A program made the position numbers and the translations under genes. Below are positions 40,286-47,328 of a DNA stretch of 60,841 nt, one piece after another. The stretch is from CAYPTB01 sp964413535. Lineage in GTDB: Bacteria; Planctomycetota; UBA1135; GCA-002686595. Every line of letters starts with the position of its first letter. The first letter of the stretch is position 1. The stretch is from assembly GCA_964413535.1 (NCBI GenBank), contig CAYPTB010000033.1, forward strand, positions 1 through 60,841, written 5' to 3'. The notes beneath the pieces are model-generated. The model saw nothing but the letters and a program-made list of their open reading frames with translations, did no database searches and was not told the origin of the DNA.

Positions 40286-41215
40286 ATGAAGCTCAGCACG
40301 TTCGCCCTCGGCGTCGCCGCTCTCCTGCTCGCTGGTTGCTCCACCGATCGCATCTACCGTGAGAACGAGGCGCAACTCGCGGCTTCGCTGGCGAGCATCG
40401 AGAACGACCAGTTCCAACAGGCGGAGCAGCATGCGATCCGGGTGCTCGTCGACACCGGCAACGTCGTCGACGACTATCCGCTCCAGCGCTTCTTCGCGAG
40501 CTACCTGCTCACGCTCACGCACCTGACGGCGTTCTTCGAGAAGCCCTACCTGACGGAGCCCGTCTCCGGCGCCTGGGCCGGCCTGGGCGCGACCGGGAGC
40601 CGCAGGCCTTCGCCGGTGGGACACCTCGTCGCGACGACCTACCACGGCACCTACGGCCTCGAGCGTCTCTCGGGGGCGATCGGCAGCAAGACCGTCGTGG
40701 ACAAGCAGACGCTCCTGCCGGCGGCGCTCGAGGAGCTCGGCGCGGAGAATGCCAGCACGCACATCAAGCTCTGCTTGCTCACGGTGTACTCGCGCCTCCA
40801 GTACCAGGACCAAGCGAACCAGGTCCTGCACTCGATCCCGGGCGCCACGGACCTGGCCCAGCTCGAGCCGCTGCTCGAGCGCACGCGCACCGCTGCGAGC
40901 ATGCGGCCGTGGATCTACAGCGCCGTGTTCGCAAACCTGAAGCGCAGCAAGGAGAGCGAGAAGGCGGCCTACAAGTTCGCGATCCGCACGCTCGATTGCC
41001 CGGAGACGGCGGAGTCCGCCTTCGGCGAGCGCGAACGGCAGGTGATCAAGGATTGGATCACGACCGAATCGAGCTACGTCTTCCGCTGTCCCGAATGCCT
41101 CGACTCCGCGGTGAACGTCGACTTCCCGCTGTGCACGAAGTGCCGCAACGTCGAGCGCATCGACTTCCTCGGCGAGCCCCGCGTGAGCCGCAGCAAGTCG
41201 CCCGTCGACGCGTGA
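40286..41215 (+). CDS. putative lipoprotein with C-terminal zinc-ribbon-like motif
   Basis: The 309-residue product starts MKLSTFALGVAALLLAGCST, a strong lipobox (LAGC, Cys18). The mature part looks mostly helical and TPR-like (NDQFQQAEQHAIRVLVD; RSKESEKAAYKFAIRTLD) but I cannot assign a repeat family. Near the end it has C-P-E-C and C-T-K-C separated by 12 residues, a zinc-ribbon pattern unusual for an exported lipoprotein. It starts 5 bp after the preceding lipoprotein gene. Its stop codon lies in the left flank of inverted repeat 3, which separates it from a convergent gene. Confidence 0.78.
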   Translation: MKLSTFALGVAALLLAGCSTDRIYRENEAQLAASLASIENDQFQQAEQHAIRVLVDTGNVVDDYPLQRFFASYLLTLTHLTAFFEKPYLTEPVSGAWAGLGATGSRRPSPVGHLVATTYHGTYGLERLSGAIGSKTVVDKQTLLPAALEELGAENASTHIKLCLLTVYSRLQYQDQANQVLHSIPGATDLAQLEPLLERTRTAASMRPWIYSAVFANLKRSKESEKAAYKFAIRTLDCPETAESAFGERERQVIKDWITTESSYVFRCPECLDSAVNVDFPLCTKCRNVERIDFLGEPRVSRSKSPVDA

Positions 41216-41332
41216 GTGAATACGGTGAATACGGAGCCAGTCCAATTTTTCACCCTTCCGCGCTTGCGTGCGGGAGAGTCGCAGCACCTTGCGCGGAAGG
41301 GTGAAAAATTGGACTGGCTCCGTATTCACTCA
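41213..41332. repeat. dispersed inverted repeat, copy 3
   Basis: Arms 41225-41263 and 41291-41329 are a perfect 39-bp inverted match around a 27-nt loop, with core TACGGAGCCAGTCCA and TTTTTCACCCTTCCGCGC. Further symmetric sequence (GTGAGTGAATACG) flanks both sides. On the left the 9-bp unit GTGAATACG is duplicated (41216-41224 and 41225-41233). It lies between two convergent genes, and the TGA stops of both fall in the symmetric flanks (41213-41215 and the complement of 41330-41332). Confidence 0.9.
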
Positions 41333-42166
41333 CCGGACTGCGCAGAGGCGCACGGGGTCCCCGACCACCGCCGACAGCCGCGCACGGTCGGGGACGGAGA
41401 GCGCGAGGCCGCGCTTCGCGCACGCGCGCGCGACGAGCTCGAGCTCCTCGTCGGTCGTCGTCAAGACCGCCGGCGCCCGTAGCGCCGCGAGGGCGGCGTC
41501 GAGCAGCGCCTCCGCTCGCCGGCGGTCGTCCGCGAGGTCGCCGCGGCCCGTCGCGAGCTCGGTTCCCGCTCGCCCGTAGAGCTCGTCGTGCAGCGCGGGG
41601 AACGCGTCGGGATCGTTCAACACGCTGACGAGCCACAGGTGATCGCACGGCGGGAGCGCGCGCGACCCGAGCGCCGCCGCCTCGATGCCCGGCAGCGCGA
41701 CGCCGAGCTTCACCGCCGTCCTTCGCAGCGCCGCGTCGAGCGCGCGCGTCTCCTCGCCGTCCGCCGCGAACGCCAGGACCTCGCGCTCGAGCACGATCGT
41801 CTCGCACAGGATCGGCGCGAGCTCCGCGACCGCCGCCCCGACGTACAGGCTGCGCCGCGGACCGCCCGCCGGGAGCTCCGCGAGCGCCGCTCCGAGGTCG
41901 GAAGCCAAGGCCAGCCCCGCGTCGCGGATCGCCTCGCGCTCTTCCTCTCCGAAGAAGTCGTCGCCGCCCTCGCTGCAGTAAAGACGCCCGAGAGCGCGCC
42001 AATCGAGACAAAGCTCGACTTCGATCAGCGCGGCGGCGAAGCCCTCGGCCCGGTCCACGCGCGCCGAGTATAGGGGCGGCCGCGGACGCCGGGCGGAATC
42101 GATTTCCGAGTGCGCGCGACGCCGGCCCTTCGCCGTCCGAATCCCCCGCGCGAACTCGTCGCGCAT
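41330..42166 (-). CDS. conserved-looking protein of unknown function
   Basis: The 278-residue product is Ala/Arg/Glu-rich and probably helical and cytoplasmic; no signal peptide or membrane helix is visible. Segments include EVELCLDWRALGRLYCSE and LWLVSVLNDPDAFPALHDEL. I recognise no family. The start is ATG at 42166 (MRDEFARGIRT); a TTG three codons upstream is the alternative. No strong ribosome binding site is seen. Base and codon use match neighbouring genes, and the frame is uninterrupted, so I think it is real. It converges on the zinc-ribbon lipoprotein gene through inverted repeat 3. Confidence 0.6.
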   Translation of the reverse strand: MRDEFARGIRTAKGRRRAHSEIDSARRPRPPLYSARVDRAEGFAAALIEVELCLDWRALGRLYCSEGGDDFFGEEEREAIRDAGLALASDLGAALAELPAGGPRRSLYVGAAVAELAPILCETIVLEREVLAFAADGEETRALDAALRRTAVKLGVALPGIEAAALGSRALPPCDHLWLVSVLNDPDAFPALHDELYGRAGTELATGRGDLADDRRRAEALLDAALAALRAPAVLTTTDEELELVARACAKRGLALSVPDRARLSAVVGDPVRLCAVR

Positions 42167-42263
42167 CGAGCTCAACTAACGGTTCTCGGCTCGTCGATGC
42201 ACGCCTCCATTGCCCCCTCCGGCGCCCCAGCGGGTGCCTCCAGTCGGGGCGCGGAAGGGAAGC

Positions 42264-43904
42264 ATGGGCGAGCGTCGCGTTGCCGGCCTGCGTGCCGGAT
42301 TGTCTGGTCTCGTTGCCGTCGTTGCGTTCGCGTGCGGAGGCGGCGGAGGAGGCGCAGACGGGCCGACGGCCGGCAGCCCCTCGCCGTCGGGTCCGGCCGC
42401 TCCCGCGAGCGTCACGCTCACGACGCTCAACGGCGCAGTGCTCGTCGATTGGGCCGGCGTACCGCAGGCGAGCGGCTACCACCTATATTGGAGCGCGTCG
42501 CCCGGCATCGACCCGACGATGCAGTCCTACACCTTCGTCCAAGAGCCGCCCTTCGTCGTCGACGGCGCGGCGAGCGGCTCGAACTTCTACTGCGTCGTGA
42601 CGACCGTCGGCGCGGGAGGCGAGGGTCTGCCTTCGGTCGAGAAGACCGTCGTCGTGGCGGCGGACAGCCCCGAGAAGTACTTCCCGCCCTGGGCCGACGC
42701 CGCGCCGCTCGCGACCTTCGCCTTCAACTTCAACGGCGCGCAGACCTCCGCCCAGAACGGTGCGGCGCTCAGGACCGTGATCGCGAACCTGCAGCCCGGC
42801 GATCGGCTCGAGATCGGCTCCGGCACCTACACGATCGACGCGCTCTTCGACATCCAGCTCGTCGGCACGGCCCACACCCCGATCTGGATCGTCGCGGCGC
42901 CCGGCGCGACGCCCGTGATCACGCGCTCGAACGCGAGCCAGAACGTCGTGAACCTGGGCGCGAGCTCGCCGACGCGCTACCTCGCGCTGCGCGGCCTGGA
43001 GATCACCGGCGGGAGCGCGGGCATCCGCCTGTTCGACTGCCAGAACGTGTGGATCGACGACTGCCACGTGCACGACGTCGGCGAGTCCGGCATCACGGCC
43101 AACACCGTTCCGACCGAGTACCTGTGGTTCACGCGCAACCACATTCACGGCACGTCGGGCACGGGCGAGGGCTTCTACCTGGGCGGCAACAACGCGAGCC
43201 CGATCACCCACCACGTGACCGTCGCGCTGAACCACGTCCACGACACCGGCGGCTCGCAGGGCGACGGCATCGAGCTCAAGCAGGGCGCGTGGGCCTCGCT
43301 CATCGCCGAGAACGTCGTGCACGACACGAACTACCCCTGCATCCTCGTCTACGGCACCGGCGGCATGCCGGTCAACGTGATCGAGCGCAACCTGTGCTGG
43401 AACGCGAACGACAACGTGATGCAGATCCAGGGCGAGGCCATCGTGCGCAACAACGTCGCGATCGAGGGCTCGAACGCTTTCTACAGCGCGAACCACCAAG
43501 GCACGGTCACGAACCTGGTCGTCGTGAACAACGTCTTCGTGAACGACGTGCGCGCCGCGCGGCTGCAGGACTGGAACGGCAAGCCGGGCATGGTCTTCGC
43601 CAACAACGCCTGCTACAGCCAGACCAGCACCGCGATCCTCGTGAACGGCGGCAATGCCGGCGTCACCTTCGCCGACAACGTCGTCTTCGGCACGCTGAGC
43701 GGTGTCCCGAACGGTACGACGATCCCCGGCACGGGCCTCGGCGACTTCACGAGCGTGTCCTGGAACGGCCTCGCGCACGACGCGTCGCCGTCCTTCGCGA
43801 GCGTGCTGCTCGGAGCCGGCAGCGCGACCCACGTCCCGCTCGACGACCTGAACGGCAAGCTTCGCACGGGCGCCGTCGAGGCCGGCGCCGTCGACCGGCC
43901 GTAG
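42264..43904 (+). CDS. exported right-handed beta-helix protein with fibronectin III-like domain
   Basis: The 546-residue product has a lipoprotein-type signal ending in VVAFACGGG (Cys24), a Gly/Pro/Ser linker and a fibronectin III-like domain (about 48-135, with VLVDWAGVPQASGYHLYW). The rest (about 150-470) has short repeated rungs rich in N, V and H, such as NVWIDDCHVHDVGESGI and HHVTVALNHVHDTGG, typical of parallel beta-helix carbohydrate-active proteins. That suggests polysaccharide binding or lyase activity; the catalytic residues cannot be identified. AAGGGAA precedes the ATG at 42264. It is followed by FG-GAP genes, forming a block of exported proteins. Confidence 0.82.
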   Translation: MGERRVAGLRAGLSGLVAVVAFACGGGGGGADGPTAGSPSPSGPAAPASVTLTTLNGAVLVDWAGVPQASGYHLYWSASPGIDPTMQSYTFVQEPPFVVDGAASGSNFYCVVTTVGAGGEGLPSVEKTVVVAADSPEKYFPPWADAAPLATFAFNFNGAQTSAQNGAALRTVIANLQPGDRLEIGSGTYTIDALFDIQLVGTAHTPIWIVAAPGATPVITRSNASQNVVNLGASSPTRYLALRGLEITGGSAGIRLFDCQNVWIDDCHVHDVGESGITANTVPTEYLWFTRNHIHGTSGTGEGFYLGGNNASPITHHVTVALNHVHDTGGSQGDGIELKQGAWASLIAENVVHDTNYPCILVYGTGGMPVNVIERNLCWNANDNVMQIQGEAIVRNNVAIEGSNAFYSANHQGTVTNLVVVNNVFVNDVRAARLQDWNGKPGMVFANNACYSQTSTAILVNGGNAGVTFADNVVFGTLSGVPNGTTIPGTGLGDFTSVSWNGLAHDASPSFASVLLGAGSATHVPLDDLNGKLRTGAVEAGAVDRP

Positions 43905-43997
43905 GCGCCGTCCGACGAGCGCTGCGACCGAGTTCGCTCGATCGTTGCGGAACCCGACCGCTAGCTCGAGGTTGTACGCTGCTTCGCCGGAGGCCCC

Positions 43998-45536
43998 ATG
44001 TTCGTTCGGATCGCCGTAGCTCTCGTCGCCCTCGGTCCCACGACCCTCGAGCACTCGTGCCTCGACCCCGATCCGGGCGAAGCGCCGCGCGACCCGCGCA
44101 CGCAGCCGCTGACCCTCGCGGACGCTCTGTTCTCCATCCGCGACGTCGCCGGCCCCCTGCGCCTCGTGGACGACCTCGACGGCGATGGACGGCAGGACAT
44201 GGTGGCGGAGCGGGGGAGCGAGGGAATCGGCGAGTGGAAGCGCGAGCTGCGGATCGATGCGGTCTCTGCACGCGACGGGCACACCATCCGGACGCTCTGG
44301 AGCGGAACCGTCCGCACGTCCGTCTGGTACCCTGCTCCGGCGTGGGACACCGGCGCCGACTGCAACGGCGACCGCGTGCCGGACCTCGTGGTGGGTCTTC
44401 CCGCAGCGACCGTCGACGGGCGCAGAGCGGGGAAGGTGCTGGTCGTCTCGGGAGACGACGGAAGCGTCCTCCACGAGTCGAGCGGCGGTCCGACCGACGA
44501 TCGCGAAGGGGCAAGCGTGGCCATGCTCGACGACGTCGACGGCGACGGTTACTGCGACTACGCGGTCGGAGCGCCGCAGTGCGATCCCGAGCTTCTGGGT
44601 CCGCCGGGCTCGTGGCCGCTCTTGCGGGGGGGCACGACTGGGTCCGAGGGTCGCGAAACCGCCTATGTTGTCCTGGAGAGCGGAGAAGAGGTGCCCGTCG
44701 AGCAGGCGTGGGAGGAGAGGCTCGCTCTCAGGTCGGATTTGCCCGGTCGAGTGAGCGTTCGCTCGGGACGCGACGGCGGTGAACTGTGGCAGCGCGACGG
44801 AACTCGGCCTGGACACGCGTTCGGAGCGCGCATGCGAGCCGTGGGCGACGTCGACGGTGACGGCCACGCGGATCTCCTCGTCGGTTCGGACCTGCGCTCC
44901 TCCGAGCCGCTCCTCTTCCTCTCCGGAAGCGACGGGCGAGTCCTCGGATCGCTGCCGAACAAGGGCGGCCCGTTCGGCCCAGCGGGCGACGTCGATGGAG
45001 ACGGGGCGACCGACGTCTTCGTGGACGGCATGGATGCGCATCGTGCACACCACGCCGGATCCACGACGATCCTCGCCGCCGATGGTCGAATACTGTTGGA
45101 GCTCGCGTTCGCCGACTGGTGGTCCGAGTACTCCGCCACCGTCCCCCTCGGCGACGTGGACGGGGACGGAGTCCCCGACTTCCTTCTCGGTGAGGCCAAC
45201 TTCAACATCCGGGGGCGAGAGAACCACGCATCGCAAGACAAGGAGGTGCCCGACCTGCGCACCATGAGTCTTGCGGAAGCCGTCGCTCTGAAGACCAACC
45301 CCCGTTCGATGTCCTGGGAGTCCGGTACTGCCTGGGTGTATTCGGGTCGCACGAAGCGCGTCATCCAGGGCGTCTGGGGGCTGCCGGGAACGAGCGACGG
45401 AATGGGGCTCGGCGGCGCAGCCATTCCGGACCTCGACGGCGACGGCTTCGCGGAGATCGTCGTGTGCGACGCGAACGGGGCGCACGTGTTCCCGGGGCCG
45501 GGCCCGGATCCGGAGGCGAGGCCGGAAACCAAGTGA
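43998..45536 (+). CDS. exported FG-GAP seven-bladed propeller protein
   Basis: The 512-residue product has a short signal-like start and seven FG-GAP acidic loops, for example DLDGDGRQDMVAE, DVDGDGYCDYAVGAP, DVDGDGVPDFLLGEA and DLDGDGFAEIVVCDA. These would complete one integrin-alpha-like propeller that fills nearly the whole protein. There are no PKD or catalytic domains. GGAGG lies 6 nt before the ATG, and TACGCT (43975-43980) is a possible -10. It is a tandem paralogue of the next gene; both share DPRTQPLTLADALFSI near the start and end in GAHVFPGPGPDP followed by a short charged tail. Confidence 0.85.
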   Translation: MFVRIAVALVALGPTTLEHSCLDPDPGEAPRDPRTQPLTLADALFSIRDVAGPLRLVDDLDGDGRQDMVAERGSEGIGEWKRELRIDAVSARDGHTIRTLWSGTVRTSVWYPAPAWDTGADCNGDRVPDLVVGLPAATVDGRRAGKVLVVSGDDGSVLHESSGGPTDDREGASVAMLDDVDGDGYCDYAVGAPQCDPELLGPPGSWPLLRGGTTGSEGRETAYVVLESGEEVPVEQAWEERLALRSDLPGRVSVRSGRDGGELWQRDGTRPGHAFGARMRAVGDVDGDGHADLLVGSDLRSSEPLLFLSGSDGRVLGSLPNKGGPFGPAGDVDGDGATDVFVDGMDAHRAHHAGSTTILAADGRILLELAFADWWSEYSATVPLGDVDGDGVPDFLLGEANFNIRGRENHASQDKEVPDLRTMSLAEAVALKTNPRSMSWESGTAWVYSGRTKRVIQGVWGLPGTSDGMGLGGAAIPDLDGDGFAEIVVCDANGAHVFPGPGPDPEARPETK

Positions 45537-45636
45537 TGCGCGAGATCGAGACGCCAAGCTCACCGGTGAAGCTCGCGTCGCCAGGTCGGAGTCTCGCCGA
45601 CGGCAGCTCCCCCTTCGTCCCGAACTCGAAACGGCA

Positions 45637-47091
45637 ATGATTCTCACCGTTGTCACCGCCGCCATCCTCGTCGCCGCGAGCGGAACGCCTTCACTCCAGG
45701 AATGCGCTGGGCCCGAGAGGCTCGCAGGAACGCGCGATCCGCGGACGCAGCCGCTGACGCTCGCGGACGCGCTGTTTTCGATTCCCGACGTCGCGGGCCC
45801 GATGCGCCTCGTGGGTGACCTCGACGGAGATGGGCGGCCGGACCTCGTGGTGGAACGCAGCGGGAAGTGGAACCGCCGAGTGCGGGGCCTGCGCCTCGAT
45901 GCCGTCTCCTCGCTCGACGGGCACACGATCCGGACCCTCTGGAGTGCGCCGGACGGCGGGCTTCCCTGGCCGCAGCGGATGGACTGGGATGCAGGCGAGG
46001 ACTTGAACCGCGACGGCGTGTCGGACCTGATCGTCGGCCTGCCCGGGATCGGCGAGGACGTCTCGCAATCGGGCACCGTGCTGATCGTGTCCGGAGCTGA
46101 CGGCGTCGTGCTGCGCGAAACGCGGGGTCCGGCGGCGATGGACTACGCCGGTTGGTCCGTCGCTCTAATCGATGACGTCGATCGCGACGGCTACAGCGAG
46201 TACGCGGTCGGCTCACCGCAGACCGATGCTTGGCCGATGAAGTTGTTCGCGAGCGGCTCGCGTCAGGTCGCCGCGTCGAACGCCACGCCGGCCGGCTACG
46301 TGGGCGTCTACTCGGGACGCGATGGGAGTCGGCTCTGGCGAGTGGAAGGCGCGAGCTCGGGGCACGCCTTCGGCGCGCGCGTGCGAGCCGTGGGCGACAT
46401 CGATGGCGACGGTCTCGTGGATCTCGTCGTCGGGCCGGACCCCCGATCTCCGGAGCCGCTGCAGTGGCTGTCGGGAGTGGACGGGAGGTCGCTCGGCACA
46501 TTGCCCAACAAGGGTGGTCCGTTCGGCGGCGCGGGCGACGTCGACGGGGACGGCCGAGCCGATCTGTACGTCGACAGCATGCACGAGGATCGGGAAGACC
46601 ACGCCGGGTTGACGTCGGTCGTCCGTAGCACGGGGGAACTGCTCCGAGAGTTCTTGTCGCCCGACATCCTGTCGCCCTACTCCGTGACCGTGCCGCTCGG
46701 TGACGTCGACGGAGACGGCGTACCCGACTTCTTGCTCGGGGACGCCAACTTCCACATCCCGGGCCCGGGCGATCCTTCGTGGAAGGACGGCAGCACCCCG
46801 ATCGACGTGCGCTCGATGAGCCTCGAAGAGGCCGTCGCTCTGCAGTCGAGCCCCTGGGAGGCGATGTCTTGGGAGTCCGGCGCCGCGTGGCTCTACTCGG
46901 GGCGCACACAACGCGTCGTGTTCGGTGTGTGGGGCGCGCCGGGGAGTCGCGACGGGATGGGGCTCGCGGGCTCTGCGATCCCCGACCTGACGGGCGACGG
47001 CTTCGCGGAGATCGTCGTCTGCGACCAGGGCGGGGCGCACGTGTTCCCGGGGCCGGGCCCGGATCCGAAGGCGAGGCCGGACCCCAAGTGA
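45637..47091 (+). CDS. exported FG-GAP seven-bladed propeller protein (paralogue)
   Basis: The 484-residue product begins MILTVVTAAILVAASGTPS, a signal peptide. It then has the same DPRTQPLTLADALFSI block as its upstream paralogue and seven FG-GAP loops (DLDGDGRPDLVVE to DLTGDGFAEIVVCDQ). It is shorter than its neighbour mainly by loss of loop insertions. The 100-bp leader before its ATG is repeated almost unchanged before a third, truncated copy at 47092. No Shine-Dalgarno is visible at the ATG. It is probably secreted or surface-bound; the function is inferred only from the fold. Confidence 0.85.
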   Translation: MILTVVTAAILVAASGTPSLQECAGPERLAGTRDPRTQPLTLADALFSIPDVAGPMRLVGDLDGDGRPDLVVERSGKWNRRVRGLRLDAVSSLDGHTIRTLWSAPDGGLPWPQRMDWDAGEDLNRDGVSDLIVGLPGIGEDVSQSGTVLIVSGADGVVLRETRGPAAMDYAGWSVALIDDVDRDGYSEYAVGSPQTDAWPMKLFASGSRQVAASNATPAGYVGVYSGRDGSRLWRVEGASSGHAFGARVRAVGDIDGDGLVDLVVGPDPRSPEPLQWLSGVDGRSLGTLPNKGGPFGGAGDVDGDGRADLYVDSMHEDREDHAGLTSVVRSTGELLREFLSPDILSPYSVTVPLGDVDGDGVPDFLLGDANFHIPGPGDPSWKDGSTPIDVRSMSLEEAVALQSSPWEAMSWESGAAWLYSGRTQRVVFGVWGAPGSRDGMGLAGSAIPDLTGDGFAEIVVCDQGGAHVFPGPGPDPKARPDPK

Positions 47092-47328
47092 CGCGTGAGG
47101 TCGAGATGCCGAGCTCATCGGTGAAGCTCGCGTCGCAGGTCGGAGCTTCGCCGACGGCAGCTCCCCCTTCGTCCCGAACTTGAAAGGGCAATGATTCTCC
47201 GCGTCACCGCCGCCATCCTCGTCGCCGCGAGCGGAACGCCTTCATTCAGGAAAGCGACGCGCTCGAGCGGCTCGGAGAAGGACGCGATGGCTTCCCTGGT
47301 CGCAGCGGATGGACTGGGATGCCGGGAC
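47092..47328 (+). pseudogene. relic of a third FG-GAP paralogue
   Basis: This stretch repeats the leader (47092-47190) and start of the preceding gene: an ATG at 47191 followed by a near-identical signal peptide ending in AAILVAASGTPS. The match decays within about 30 codons. A segment at about 47281-47322 (CTTCCCTGG ... GCGGATGGACTGGGATGC) matches 45957-45990 of the intact copy, implying an internal deletion of some 200 bp. The remainder of the propeller is missing; the relic ends at the stop of the convergent TolB-like gene. It is a decayed duplicate, not a working gene. Confidence 0.8.
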
